From: Pterobdella sp. o SKG-2022 | Lineage: Eukaryota > Annelida > Clitellata > Hirudinida > Piscicolidae | Direction of reading: 5' to 3' | Assembly: GCA_964035795.1 (NCBI GenBank) | Contig: CAXIVU010000302.1 | Location: 1 to 64,000, forward strand | DNA: 64,000 nt | Part shown: positions 30,001-45,000 of the stretch, one piece after another | Position numbering within the stretch: the first letter of the stretch is position 1 | How the letters are laid out: every line of letters begins with the position of its first letter | Program-made: the position numbers and the translations under genes | The notes under the pieces: model-generated | Databases searched by the model: none | Seen by the model: only the letters and a program-made list of their open reading frames with translations | What the model was told of the DNA's origin: nothing

Positions 30001-33000
30001 TTGTAGCTGTAGCCAATGAAGTTGTTGTTACAGTTATTGTAGTTGGCGTTGTTGTTTCTACAGTAGTAACTGTTGGCGTAGATTTAGACAACATTTCTGT
30101 CGTTGTTGTCATAATAACAGTTGTTGTTTGCGTTGATGTTGCAATCGTTGTCGAAACTGTTGTAGCTGTAGCCAATGAAGTTGTTGTTACAGAAATTGTA
30201 GTTGGCGTTGTTGTTTCTACAGTAGTAACTGTTGGCGTAGATTTAGACAACATTTCTGTCGTTGTTGTCATAATAACAGTTGTTGTTTGCGTTGATGTTG
30301 CAATCGTTGTAAAAACTGTTGTAGCTGTAGCCAATGAAGTTGTTGTTACAGTTATTGTAGTTGGCGTTGTTGTTTCTACAGTAGTAACTGTTGGCGTAGA
30401 TTTAGACAACATTTCTATCGTTGTTGTCATAATAACAGTTGTTGTTTGCGTTGATGTTGCAATCGTTGTCGAAACTGTTGTAGCTGTAGCCAATGAAGTT
30501 GTTGTTACAGAAATTGTAGTTGGCGTTGTTGTTTCTACAGTAGTAACTGTTGGCGTAGATTTAGACAACATTTCTGTCGTTGTTGTCATAATAACAGTTG
30601 TTGTTTGCGTTGATGTTGCAATCGTTGTCGAAACTGTTGTAGCTGTAGCCAACGAAGTTGTTGTTACAGAAATTGTAGTTGGCGTTGTTGTTTCTACAGT
30701 AGTAACTGTTGGCGTAGATGTTGACAACATTTCTGTCGTTGTTGTCTTAATAACAGTTGTTGTTTGCGTTGATGTTGCAATCGTTGTCGAAACTGTTGTA
30801 GCCGTAGCCAATGAAGTTGTTGTTACAGTTATTGTAGTTGGCGTTGTTGTTTCTACAGTAGTAACTGTTGGCGTAGATTTAGACAACATTTCTGTCGTTG
30901 TTGTCATAATAACAGTTGTTGTTTGCGTTGATGTTGCAATCGTTGTCGAAACTGTTGTAGCTGTAGCCAATGAAGTTGTTGTTACAGTTATTGTAGTTGG
31001 CGTTGTTGTTTCTACAGTAGTAACTGTTGGCGTAGATGTAGACAACATTTCTGTCGTTGTTGTCATAATAACAGTTGTTGTTTGCGTTGATGTTGCAATC
31101 GTTGTCGAAACTGTTGTAGCTGTAGCCAATGAAGTTGTTGTTACAGTTATTGTAGTTGGCGTTGTTGTTTCTACAGTAGTAACTGTTGGCGTAGATGTAG
31201 ACAACATTTCTGTCGTTGTTGTCATAATAACAGTTGTTGTTTGCGTTGATTTTGCAATCGTTTTCGAAACTGTTGTAGCTGTAATCATTGAAGTTGTTGT
31301 TACAGAAATTGTAGTTGGCGTTGTTGTTTCTACAGTAGTAACTGTTGGCGTAGATTTAGACAACATTTCTGTCGTTGTTGTCATAATAACAGTTGTTGTT
31401 TGCGTTGATGTTGCAATCGTTGTCGAAACTGTTGTAGCTGTAGCCAATGAAGTTGTTGTTACAGAAATTGTAGTTGGCGTTGTTGTTTCTACAGTAGTAA
31501 CTGTTGGCGTAGATTTAGACAACATTTCTGTCGTTGTTGTCATAATAACAGTTGTTGTTTGCGTTGATGTTGCAATCGTTGTCGAAACTGTTGTAGCTGT
31601 AGCCAATGAAGTTGTTGTTACAATTATTGTAGTTGGCGTTGTTGTTTCTACAGTAGTAACTGTTGGCGTAGATTTAGACAACATTTCTGTCGTTGTTGTC
31701 ATAATAACAGTTGTTGTTTGCGTTGATGTTGCAATCGTTGTCGAAACTGTTGTAGCCGTAGCCAATGAAGTTGTTGTTACAGTTATTGTAGTTGGCGTTG
31801 TTGTTTCTACAGTAGTAACTGTTGGCGTAGATGTAGACAACATTTCTGTCGTTGTTGTCATAATAACAGTTGTTGTTTGCGTTGATTTTGCAATCGTTGT
31901 CGAAACTGTTGTAGCTGTAGCCAATGAAGTTGTTGTTACAGAAATTGTAGTTGGCGTTGTTGTTTCTACAGTAGTAACTGTTGGCGTAGATGTAGACAAC
32001 ATTTCTGTCGTTGTTGTCATAAAAACAGTTGTTGTTTGCGTTGATGTTGCAATCGTTGTCGAAACTGTTGTAGCTGTAGCCAATGAAGTTGTTGTTACAG
32101 TTATTGTAGTTGGCGTTGTTGTTTCTACAGTAGTAACTGTTGGCGTAGATTTAGACAACATTTCTGTCGTTGTTGTCATAATAACAGTTGTTGTTTGCGT
32201 TGATGTTGCAATCGTTGTCGAAACTGTTGTAGCTGTAGCCAATGAAGTTGTTGTTACAGTTATTGTAGTTGGCGTTGTTGTTTCTACAGTAGTAACTGTT
32301 GGCGTAGATTTAGACAACATTTCTGTCGTTGTTGTCATAATAACAGTTGTTGTTTGCGTTGATGTTGCAATCGTTGTCGAAACTGTTGTAGCTGTAGCCA
32401 ATGAAGTTGTTGTTACAGAAATTGTAGTTGGCGTTGTTGTTTCTACAGTAGTAACTGTTGGCGTAGATTTAGACAACATTTCTGTCGTTGTTGTCATAAT
32501 AACAGTTGTTGTTTGCGTTGATGTTGCAATCGTTGTAAAAACTGTTGTAGCTGTAGCCAATGAAGTTGTTGTTACAGTTATTGTAGTTGGCGTTGTTGTT
32601 TCTACAGTAGTAACTGTTGGCGTAGATTTAGACAACATTTCTATCGTTGTTGTCATAATAACAGTTGTTGTTTGCGTTGATGTTGCAATCGTTGTCGAAA
32701 CTGTTGTAGCTGTAGCCAATGAAGTTGTTGTTACAGAAATTGTAGTTGGCGTTGTTGTTTCTACAGTAGTAACTGTTGGCGTAGATTTAGACAACATTTC
32801 TGTCGTTGTTGTCATAATAACAGTTGTTGTTTGCGTTGATGTTGCAATCGTTGTCGAAACTGTTGTAGCTGTAGCCAACGAAGTTGTTGTTACAGAAATT
32901 GTAGTTGGCGTTGTTGTTTCTACAGTAGTAACTGTTGGCGTAGATGTTGACAACATTTCTGTCGTTGTTGTCTTAATAACAGTTGTTGTTTGCGTTGATG

Positions 33001-36000
33001 TTGCAATCGTTGTCGAAACTGTTGTAGCCGTAGCCAATGAAGTTGTTGTTACAGTTATTGTAGTTGGCGTTGTTGTTTCTACAGTAGTAACTGTTGGCGT
33101 AGATTTAGACAACATTTCTGTCGTTGTTGTCATAATAACAGTTGTTGTTTGCGTTGATGTTGCAATCGTTGTCGAAACTGTTGTAGCTGTAGCCAATGAA
33201 GTTGTTGTTACAGTTATTGTAGTTGGCGTTGTTGTTTCTACAGTAGTAACTGTTGGCGTAGATGTAGACAACATTTCTGTCGTTGTTGTCATAATAACAG
33301 TTGTTGTTTGCGTTGATGTTGCAATCGTTGTCGAAACTGTTGTAGCTGTAGCCAATGAAGTTGTTGTTACAGTTATTGTAGTTGGCGTTGTTGTTTCTAC
33401 AGTAGTAACTGTTGGCGTAGATGTAGACAACATTTCTGTCGTTGTTGTCATAATAACAGTTGTTGTTTGCGTTGATTTTGCAATCGTTTTCGAAACTGTT
33501 GTAGCTGTAATCATTGAAGTTGTTGTTACAGAAATTGTAGTTGGCGTTGTTGTTTCTACAGTAGTAACTGTTGGCGTAGATGTAGACAACATTTCTGTCG
33601 TTGTTGTCATAATAACAGTTGTTGTTTGCGTTGATTTTGCAATCGTTGTCGAAACTGTTGTAGCTGTAGCCAATGAAGTTGTTGTCACAGAAATTGTAGT
33701 TGGCGTTGTTGTTTCTACAGTAGTAACTGTTGGCGTAGATGTAGACAACATTTCTGTCGTTGTTGTCATAATAACAGTTGTTGTTTGCGTTGATGTTGCA
33801 ATCGTTGTCGGAACTGTTGTAGCTGTAGCCAATGAAGTTGTTCTTACAGTTATTGTAGTTGGCGTTGTTGTTTCTACAGTAGTAACTGTTGGCGTAGATT
33901 TAGACAACATTTCTGTCGTTGTTGTCATAATAACAGTTGTTGTTTGCGTTGATGTTGCAATCGTTGTCGAAACTGTTGTAGCTGTAGCCAATGAAGTTGT
34001 TGTCACAGAAATTGTAGTTGGCGTTGTTGTTTCTACAGTAGTAACTGTTGGCGTAGATGTAGACAACATTTCTGTCGTTGTTGTCATAATAACAGTTGTT
34101 GTTTGCGTTGATGTTGCAATCGTTGTCGAAACTGTTGTAGCTGTAGCCAATGAAGTTGTTGTTACAGTTATTGTAGTTGGCGTTGTTGTTTCTACAGTAG
34201 TAACTGTTGGCGTAGATTTAGACAACATTTCTATCGTTGTTGTCATAATAACAGTTGTTGTTTGCGTTGATGTTGCAATCGTTGTCGAAACTGTTGTAGC
34301 TGTAGCCAATGAAATTGTTGTTACAGAAATTGTAGTTGGCGTTGTTGTTTCTACAGTAGTAACTGTTGGCGTAGATTTAGACAACATTTCTGTCGTTGTT
34401 GTCATAATAACAGTTGTTGTTTGCGTTGATGTTGCAATCGTTGTCGAAACTGTTGTAGCTGTAGCCAATGAAGTTGTTGTTACAGTTATTGTAGTTGGCG
34501 TTGTTGTTTCTACAGTAGTAACTGTTGGCGTAGATGTAGACAACATTTCTGTCGTTGTTGTCATAATAACAGTTGTTGTTTGCGTTGGTTTTGCAATCGT
34601 TGTCGAAACTGTTGTAGCTGTAGCCAATGAAATTGTTGTTACAGTTATTGTAGTTGGCGTTGTTTTTTCTACAGTAGTAACTTTTGGCGTAGATGTTGAC
34701 ATCATTTCTGTCGTTGTTGTCATAATAACAGTTGTTGTTTGCGTTGATTTTGCAATCGTTGTCGAAACTGTTGTAGCTGTAGCCAATGAAGTTGTTGTCA
34801 CAGTTATTGTAGTTGGCGTTGTTGTTTCTACAGTAGTAACTGTTGGCGTAGATTTAGACAACATTTCTGTCGTTGTTGTCATAATAACAGTTGTTGTTTG
34901 CGTTGATGTTGCAATCGTTGTCGAAACTGTTGTAGCTGTAGCCAATGAAGTTGTTGTTACAGTTATTGTAGTTGGCGTTGTTGTTTCTACAGTAGTAACT
35001 GTTGGCGTAGATTTAGACAACATTTCTGTCGTTGTTGTCATAATAACAGTTGTTGTTTGCGTTGATGTTGCAATCGTTGTCGAAACTGTTGTAGCTGTAG
35101 CCAATGAAGTTGTTGTCACAGAAATTGTAGTTGGCGTTGTTGTTTCTACAGTAGTAACTGTTGGCGTAGATGTAGACAAAATTTCTGTCGTTGTTGTCAT
35201 AATAACAGTTGTTGTTTGCGTTGATGTTGCAATCGTTGTCGAAACTGTTGTAGCTGTAGCCAATGAAGTTGTTGGTACAGTTATTGTAGTTGGCGTTGTT
35301 GTTTCTACAGTAGTAACTGTTGGCGTAGATTTAGACAACATTTCTGTCGTTGTTGTCATAATAACAGTTGTTGTTTGCGTTGATGTTGCAATCGTTGTCG
35401 AAACTGTTGTAGCTGAGGCCAATGAAGTTGTTGTTACAGTTATTGTAGTTGGCGTTGTTGTTTCTACAGTAGTAACTGTTGGCGTAGATTTAGACAACAT
35501 TTCTGTCGTTGTTGTCATAATAACAGTTGTTGTTTGCGTTGATGTTGCAATCGTTGTCGAAACTGTTGTAGCTGTAGCCAATGAAGTTGTTGTTACAGTT
35601 ATTGTAGTTGGCGTTGTTGTTTCTACAGTAGTAACTGTTGGCGTAGATTTAGACAACATTTCTGTCGTTGTTGTCATAATAACAGTTGTTGTTTGCGTTG
35701 ATGTTGCAATCGTTGTCGAAACTGTTGTAGCTGTAGCCAATGAAGTTGTTGTTACAGTTATTGTAGTTGGCGTTGTTGTTTCTACAGTAGTAACTGTTGG
35801 CGTAGATTTAAACAACATTTCTGTCGTTGTTGTCATAATAACAGTTGTTGTTTGCGTTGATGTTGCAATCGTTGTCGAAACTGTTGTTGCTGTAGCCAAT
35901 GAAGTTGTTGTTACAGAAATTGTAGTTGGCGTTGTTGTTTCTACAGTAGTAACTGTTGGCGTAGATTTAGACAACATTTCTGTCGTTGTTGTCATAATAA

Positions 36001-39000
36001 CAGTTGTTGTTTGCGTTGATGTTGCAATCGTTGTCGAAACTGTTGTAGCTGAGGCCAATGAAGTTGTTGTTACAGTTATTGTAGTTGGCGTTGTTGTTTC
36101 TACAGTAGTAACTGTTGGCGTAGATTTAGACAACATTTCTGTCGTTGTTGTCATAATAACAGTTGTTGTTTGCGTTGATGTTGCAATCGTTGTCGAAACT
36201 GTTGTTGCTGTAGCCAATGAAGTTGTTGTTACAGAAATTGTAGTTGGCGTTGTTGTTTCTACAGTAGTAACTGTTGGCGTAGATTTAGACAACATTTCTG
36301 TCGTTGTTGTCATAATAACAGTTGTTGTTTGCGTTGATGTTGCAATCGTTGTCGAAACTGTTGTAGCTGTAGCCAATGAAGTTGTTGTTACAGTTATTGT
36401 AGTTGGCGTTGTTGTTTCTACAGTAGTAACTGTTGGCGTAGATTTAGACAACATTTCTGTCGTTGTTGTCATAATAACAGTTGTTGTTTGCGTTGATGTT
36501 GCAATCGTTGTCGAAACTGTTGTAGCTGTAGCCAATGAAGTTGTTGTTACAGTTATTGTAGTTGGCGTTGTTGTTTCTACAGTAGTAACTGTTGGCGTAG
36601 ATTTAGACAACATTTCTGTCGTTGTTGTCATAATAACAGTTGTTGTTTGCGTTGATGTTGCAATCGTTGTCGAAACTGTTGTAGCTGTAGCCAATGAAGT
36701 TGTTGTTACAGAAATTTTAGTTGGCGTTGTTGTTTCTACAGTAGTAACTGTTGGCGTAGATTTAGACAACATTTCTGTCGTTGTTGTCATAATAACAGTT
36801 GTTGTTTGCGTTGATGTTGCAATCGTTGTCGAAACTGTTGTAGCTGTAGCCAATGAAGTTGTTGTTACAGTTATTGTAGTTGGCGTTGTTGTTTCTACAG
36901 TAGTAACTGTTGGCGTAGATTTAGACAACATTTCTGTCGTTGTTGTCATAATAACAGTTGTTGTTTGCGTTGATGTTGCAATCGTTGTCGAAACTGTTGT
37001 AGCTGTAGCCAATGAAGTTGTTGTTACAGTTATTGTAGTTGGCGTTGTTGTTTCTACAGTAGTAACTGTTGGCGTAGATGTAGACAAAATTTCTGTCGTT
37101 GTTGTCATAATAACAGTTGTTGTTTGCGTTGATGTTGCAATCGTTGTCGAAACTGTTGTAGCTGTAGCCAATGAAGTTGTTGGTACAGTTATTGTAGTTG
37201 GCGTTGTTGTTTCTACAGTAGTAACTGTTGGCGTAGATTTAGACAACATTTCTGTCGTTGTTGTCATAATAACAGTTGTTGTTTGCGTTGATGTTGCAAT
37301 CGTTGTCGAAACTGTTGTAGCTGAGGCCAATGAAGTTGTTGTTACAGTTATTGTAGTTGGCGTTGTTGTTTCTACAGTAGTAACTGTTGGCGTAGATGTA
37401 GACAAAATTTCTGTCGTTGTTGTCATAATAACAGTTGTTGTTTGCGTTGATGTTGCAATCGTTGTCGAAACTGTTGTAGCTGTAGCCAATGAAGTTGTTG
37501 GTACAGTTATTGTAGTTGGCGTTGTTGTTTCTACAGTAGTAACTGTTGGCGTAGATTTAGACAACATTTCTGTCGTTGTTGTCATAATAACAGTTGTTGT
37601 TTGCGTTGATGTTGCAATCGTTGTCGAAACTGTTGTAGCTGTAGCCAATGAAGTTGTTGTTACAGAAATTTTAGTTGGCGTTGTTGTTTCTACAGTAGTA
37701 ACTGTTGGCGTAGATTTAGACAACATTTCTGTCGTTGTTGTCATAATAACAGTTGTTGTTTGCGTTGATGTTGCAATCGTTGTCGAAACTGTTGTAGCTG
37801 TAGCCAATGAAGTTGTTGTTACAGTTATTGTAGTTGGCGTTGTTGTTTCTACAGTAGTAACTGTTGGCGTAGATTTAGACAACATTTCTGTCGTTGTTGT
37901 CATAATAACAGTTGTTGTTTGCGTTGATGTTGCAATCGTTGTCGAAACTGTTGTAGCTGTAGCCAATGAAGTTGTTGTTACAGTTATTGTAGTTGGCGTT
38001 GTTGTTTCTACAGTAGTAACTGTTGGCGTAGATGTAGACAAAATTTCTGTCGTTGTTGTCATAATAACAGTTGTTGTTTGCGTTGATGTTGCAATCGTTG
38101 TCGAAACTGTTGTAGCTGTAGCCAATGAAGTTGTTGGTACAGTTATTGTAGTTGGCGTTGTTGTTTCTACAGTAGTAACTGTTGGCGTAGATTTAGACAA
38201 CATTTCTGTCGTTGTTGTCATAATAACAGTTGTTGTTTGCGTTGATGTTGCAATCGTTGTCGAAACTGTTGTAGCTGAGGCCAATGAAGTTGTTGTTACA
38301 GTTATTGTAGTTGGCGTTGTTGTTTCTACAGTAGTAACTGTTGGCGTAGATTTAGACAACATTTCTGTCGTTGTTGTCATAATAACAGTTGTTGTTTGCG
38401 TTGATGTTGCAATCGTTGTCGAAACTGTTGTAGCTGTAGCCAATGAAGTTGTTGTTACAGTTATTGTAGTTGGCGTTGTTGTTTCTACAGTAGTAACTGT
38501 TGGCGTAGATTTAGACAACATTTCTGTCGTTGTTGTCATAATAACAGTTGTTGTTTGCGTTGATGTTGCAATCGTTGTCGAAACTGTTGTAGCTGTAGCC
38601 AATGAAGTTGTTGTTACAGTTATTGTAGTTGGCGTTGTTGTTTCTACAGTAGTAACTGTTGGCGTAGATTTAAACAACATTTCTGTCGTTGTTGTCATAA
38701 TAACAGTTGTTGTTTGCGTTGATGTTGCAATCGTTGTCGAAACTGTTGTTGCTGTAGCCAATGAAGTTGTTGTTACAGAAATTGTAGTTGGCGTTGTTGT
38801 TTCTACAGTAGTAACTGTTGGCGTAGATTTAGACAACATTTCTGTCGTTGTTGTCATAATAACAGTTGTTGTTTGCGTTGATGTTGCAATCGTTGTCGAA
38901 ACTGTTGTAGCTGTAGCCAATGAAGTTGTTGTTACAGTTATTGTAGTTGGCGTTGTTGTTTCTACAGTAGTAACTGTTGGCGTAGATTTAGACAACATTT

Positions 39001-42000
39001 CTGTCGTTGTTGTCATAATAACAGTTGTTGTTTGCGTTGATGTTGCAATCGTTGTCGAAACTGTTGTAGCTGAGGCCAATGAAGTTGTTGTTACAGTTAT
39101 TGTAGTTGGCGTTGTTGTTTCTACAGTAGTAACTGTTGGCGTAGATTTAGACAACATTTCTGTCGTTGTTGTCATAATAACAGTTGTTGTTTGCGTTGAT
39201 GTTGCAATCGTTGTCGAAACTGTTGTAGCTGTAGCCAATGAAGTTGTTGTTACAGAAATTGTAGTTGGCGTTGTTGTTTCTACAGTAGTAACTGTTGGCG
39301 TAGATTTAGACAACATTTCTGTCGTTGTTGTCATAATAACAGTTGTTGTTTGCGTTGATGTTGCAATCGTTGTCGAAACTGTTGTAGCTGTAGCCAATGA
39401 AGTTGTTGTTACAGTTATTGTAGTTGGCGTTGTTGTTTCTACAGTAGTAACTGTTGGCGTAGATTTAGACAACATTTCTGTCGTTGTTGTCATAATAACA
39501 GTTGTTGTTTGCGTTGATGTTGCAATCGTTGTCGAAACTGTTGTAGCTGTAGCCAATGAAGTTGTTGTTACAGAAATTGTAGTTGGCGTTGTTGTTTCTA
39601 CAGTAGTAACTGTTGGCGTAGATTTAGACAACATTTCTGTCGTTGTTGTCATAATAACAGTTGTTGTTTGCGTTGATGTTGCAATCGTTGTCGAAACTGT
39701 TGTAGCTGTAGCCAATGAAGTTGTTGTTACAGTTATTGTAGTTGGCGTTGTTGTTTCTACAGTAGTAACTGTTGGCGTAGATTTAGACAACATTTCTGTC
39801 GTTGTTGTCATAATAACAGTTGTTGTTTGCGTTGATGTTGCAATCGTTGTCGAAACTGTTGTAGCTGTAGCCAATGAAGTTGTTGTTACAGTTATTGTAG
39901 TTGGCGTTGTTGTTTCTACAGTAGTAACTGTTGGCGTAGATTTAGACAACATTTCTGTCGTTGTTGTCATAATAACAGTTGTTGTTTGCGTTGATGTTGC
40001 AATCGTTGTCGAAACTGTTGTAGCTGTAGCCAATGAAGTTGTTGTTACAGTTATTGTAGTTGGCGTTGTTGTTTCTACAGTAGTAACTGTTGGCGTAGAT
40101 GTAGACAAAATTTCTGTCGTTGTTGTCATAATAACAGTTGTTGTTTGCGTTGATGTTGCAATCGTTGTCGAAACTGTTGTAGCTGTAGCCAATGAAGTTG
40201 TTGGTACAGTTATTGTAGTTGGCGTTGTTGTTTCTACAGTAGTAACTGTTGGCGTAGATTTAGACAACATTTCTGTCGTTGTTGTCATAATAACAGTTGT
40301 TGTTTGCGTTGATGTTGCAATCGTTGTCGAAACTGTTGTAGCTGAGGCCAATGAAGTTGTTGTTACAGTTATTGTAGTTGGCGTTGTTGTTTCTACAGTA
40401 GTAACTGTTGGCGTAGATTTAGACAACATTTCTGTCGTTGTTGTCATAATAACAGTTGTTGTTTGCGTTGATGTTGCAATCGTTGTCGAAACTGTTGTAG
40501 CTGTAGCCAATGAAGTTGTTGTTACAGTTATTGTAGTTGGCGTTGTTGTTTCTACAGTAGTAACTGTTGGCGTAGATTTAGACAACATTTCTGTCGTTGT
40601 TGTCATAATAACAGTTGTTGTTTGCGTTGATGTTGCAATCGTTGTCGAAACTGTTGTAGCTGTAGCCAATGAAGTTGTTGTTACAGAAATTTTAGTTGGC
40701 GTTGTTGTTTCTACAGTAGTAACTGTTGGCGTAGATTTAGACAACATTTCTGTCGTTGTTGTCATAATAACAGTTGTTGTTTGCGTTGATGTTGCAATCG
40801 TTGTCGAAACTGTTGTTGCTGTAGCCAATGAAGTTGTTGTTACAGAAATTGTAGTTGGCGTTGTTGTTTCTACAGTAGTAACTGTTGGCGTAGATTTAGA
40901 CAACATTTCTGTCGTTGTTGTCATAATAACAGTTGTTGTTTGCGTTGATGTTGCAATCGTTGTCGAAACTGTTGTAGCTGAGGCCAATGAAGTTGTTGTT
41001 ACAGTTATTGTAGTTGGCGTTGTTGTTTCTACAGTAGTAACTGTTGGCGTAGATTTAGACAACATTTCTGTCGTTGTTGTCATAATAACAGTTGTTGTTT
41101 GCGTTGATGTTGCAATCGTTGTCGAAACTGTTGTTGCTGTAGCCAATGAAGTTGTTGTTACAGAAATTGTAGTTGGCGTTGTTGTTTCTACAGTAGTAAC
41201 TGTTGGCGTAGATTTAGACAACATTTCTGTCGTTGTTGTCATAATAACAGTTGTTGTTTGCGTTGATGTTGCAATCGTTGTCGAAACTGTTGTAGCTGAG
41301 GCCAATGAAGTTGTTGTTACAGTTATTGTAGTTGGCGTTGTTGTTTCTACAGTAGTAACTGTTGGCGTAGATTTAGACAACATTTCTGTCGTTGTTGTCA
41401 TAATAACAGTTGTTGTTTGCGTTGATGTTGCAATCGTTGTCGAAACTGTTGTAGCTGTAGCCAATGAAGTTGTTGTTACAGTTATTGTAGTTGGCGTTGT
41501 TGTTTCTACAGTAGTAACTGTTGGCGTAGATTTAGACAACATTTCTGTCGTTGTTGTCATAATAACAGTTGTTGTTTGCGTTGATGTTGCAATCGTTGTC
41601 GAAACTGTTGTAGCTGTAGCCAATGAAGTTGTTGTTACAGTTATTGTAGTTGGCGTTGTTGTTTCTACAGTAGTAACTGTTGGCGTAGATGTAGACAAAA
41701 TTTCTGTCGTTGTTGTCATAATAACAGTTGTTGTTTGCGTTGATGTTGCAATCGTTGTCGAAACTGTTGTAGCTGTAGCCAATGAAGTTGTTGGTACAGT
41801 TATTGTAGTTGGCGTTGTTGTTTCTACAGTAGTAACTGTTGGCGTAGATTTAGACAACATTTCTGTCGTTGTTGTCATAATAACAGTTGTTGTTTGCGTT
41901 GATGTTGCAATCGTTGTCGAAACTGTTGTAGCTGTAGCCAATGAAGTTGTTGTTACAGTTATTGTAGTTGGCGTTGTTGTTTCTACAGTAGTAACTGTTG

Positions 42001-45000
42001 GCGTAGATTTAGACAACATTTCTGTCGTTGTTGTCATAATAACAGTTGTTGTTTGCGTTGATGTTGCAATCGTTGTCGAAACTGTTGTAGCTGTAGCCAA
42101 TGAAGTTGTTGTTACAGAAATTGTAGTTGGCGTTGTTGTTTCTACAGTAGTAACTGTTGGCGTAGATTTAGACAACATTTCTGTCGTTGTTGTCATAATA
42201 ACAGTTGTTGTTTGCGTTGATGTTGCAATCGTTGTCGAAACTGTTGTAGCTGTAGCCAATGAAGTTGTTGTTACTGAAATTTTAGTTGGCGTTGTTGTTT
42301 CTACAGTAGTAACTGTTGGCGTAGATTTAGACAACATTTCTGTCGTTGTTGTCATAATAACAGTTGTTGTTTGCGTTGATGTTGCAATCGTTGTCGAAAC
42401 TGTTGTAGCTGTAGCCAATGAAGTTGTTGTTACAGTTATTGTAGTTGGCGTTGTTGTTTCTACAGTAGTAACTGTTGGCGTAGATTTAGACAACATTTCT
42501 GTCGTTGTTGTCATAATAACAGTTGTTGTTTGCGTTGATGTTGCAATCGTTGTCGAAACTGTTGTAGCTGTAGCCAATGAAGTTGTTGTTACAGTTATTG
42601 TAGTTGGCGTTGTTGTTTCTACAGTAGTAACTGTTGGCGTAGATGTAGACAAAATTTCTGTCGTTGTTGTCATAATAACAGTTGTTGTTTGCGTTGATGT
42701 TGCAATCGTTGTCGAAACTGTTGTAGCTGTAGCCAATGAAGTTGTTGGTACAGTTATTGTAGTTGGCGTTGTTGTTTCTACAGTAGTAACTGTTGGCGTA
42801 GATTTAGACAACATTTCTGTCGTTGTTGTCATAATAACAGTTGTTGTTTGCGTTGATGTTGCAATCGTTGTCGAAACTGTTGTAGCTGAGGCCAATGAAG
42901 TTGTTGTTACAGTTATTGTAGTTGGCGTTGTTGTTTCTACAGTAGTAACTGTTGGCGTAGATTTAGACAACATTTCTGTCGTTGTTGTCATAATAACAGT
43001 TGTTGTTTGCGTTGATGTTGCAATCGTTGTCGAAACTGTTGTTGCTGTAGCCAATGAAGTTGTTGTTACAGAAATTGTAGTTGGCGTTGTTGTTTCTACA
43101 GTAGTAACTGTTGGCGTAGATTTAGACAACATTTCTGTCGTTGTTGTCATAATAACAGTTGTTGTTTGCGTTGATTTTGCAATCGTTTTCGAAACTGTTG
43201 TAGCTGTAATCATTGAAGTTGTTGTTACAGAAATTGTAGTTGGCGTTGTTGTTTCTACAGTAGTAACTGTTGGCGTAGATGTAGACAAAATTTCTGTCGT
43301 TGTTGTCATAATAACAGTTGTTGTTTGCGTTGATTTTGCAATCGTTGTCGAAACTGTTGTAGCTGTAGCCAATGAAGTTGTTGTCACAGAAATTGTAGTT
43401 GGCGTTGTTGTTTCTACAGTAGTAACTGTTGGCGTAGATGTAGACAAAATTTCTGTCGTTGTTGTCATAATAACAGTTGTTGTTTGCGTTGATGTTGCAA
43501 TCGTTGTCGAAACTGTTGTAGCTGTAGCCAATGAAGTTGTTGTTACAGTTATTGTAGTTGGCGTTGTTGTTTCTACAGTAGTAACTGTTGGCGTAGATTT
43601 AAACAACATTTCTGTCGTTGTTGTCGAAATAACAGTTGTTGTTTGCGTTGATGTTGCAATCGTTGTCGAAACTGTTGTTGCTGTAGCCAATGAAGTTGTT
43701 GTTACAGAAATTGTAGTTGGCGTTGTTGTTTCTACAGTAGTAACTGTTGGCGTAGATTTAGACAACATTTCTGTCGTTGTTGTCATAATAACAGTTGTTG
43801 TTTGCGTTGATGTTGCAATCGTTGTCGAAACTGTTGTAGCTGTAGCCAATGAAGTTGTTGTTACAGTTATTGTAGTTGGCGTTGTTGTTTCTACAGTAGT
43901 AACTGTTGGCGTAGATTTAGACAACATTTCTGTCGTTGTTGTCATAATAACAGTTGTTGTTTGCGTTGATGTTGCAATCGTTGTCGAAACTGTTGTAGCT
44001 GTAGCCAATGAAGTTGTTGTTACAGTTATTGTAGTTGGCGTTGTTGTTTCTACAGTAGTAACTGTTGGCGTAGATTTAGACAACATTTCTGTCGTTGTTG
44101 TCATAATAACAGTTGTTGTTTGCGTTGATGTTGCAATCGTTGTCGAAACTGTTGTAGCTGTAGCCAATGAAGTTGTTGTTACAGTTATTGTAGTTGGCGT
44201 TGTTGTTTCTACAGTAGTAACTGTTGGCGTAGATTTAAACAACATTTCTGTCGTTGTTGTCATAATAACAGTTGTTGTTTGCGTTGATGTTGCAATCGTT
44301 GTCGAAACTGTTGTTGCTGTAGCCAATGAAGTTGTTGTTACAGAAATTGTAGTTGGCGTTACTGTTTCTACAGTAGTAACTGTTGGCGTAGATTTAGACA
44401 ACATTTCTGTCGTTGTTGTCATAATAACAGTTGTTGTTTGCGTTGATGTTGCAATCGTTGTCGAAACTGTTGTAGCTGAGGCCAATGAAGTTGTTGTTAC
44501 AGTTATTGTAGTTGGCGTTGTTGTTTCTACAGTAGTAACTGTTGGCGTAGATTTAGACAACATTTCTGTCGTTGTTGTCATAATAACAGTTGTTGTTTGC
44601 GTTGATGTTGCAATCGTTGTCGAAACTGTTGTTGCTGTAGCCAATGAAGTTGTTGTTACAGAAATTGTAGTTGGCGTTGTTGTTTCTACAGTAGTAACTG
44701 TTGGCGTAGATTTAGACAACATTTCTGTCGTTGTTGTCATAATAACAGTTGTTGTTTGCGTTGATGTTGCAATCGTTGTCGAAACAGTTGTAGCTGTAGC
44801 CAATGAAGTTGTTGTTACAGTTATTGTAGTTGGCGTTGTTGTTTCTACAGTAGTAACTGTTGGCGTAGATTTAGACAACATTTCTGTCGTTGTTGTCATA
44901 ATAACAGTTGTTGTTTGCGTTGATGTTGCAATCGTTGTCGAAACTGTTGTAGCTGTAGCCAATGAAGTTGTTGTTACAGTTATTGTAGTTGGCGTTGTTG

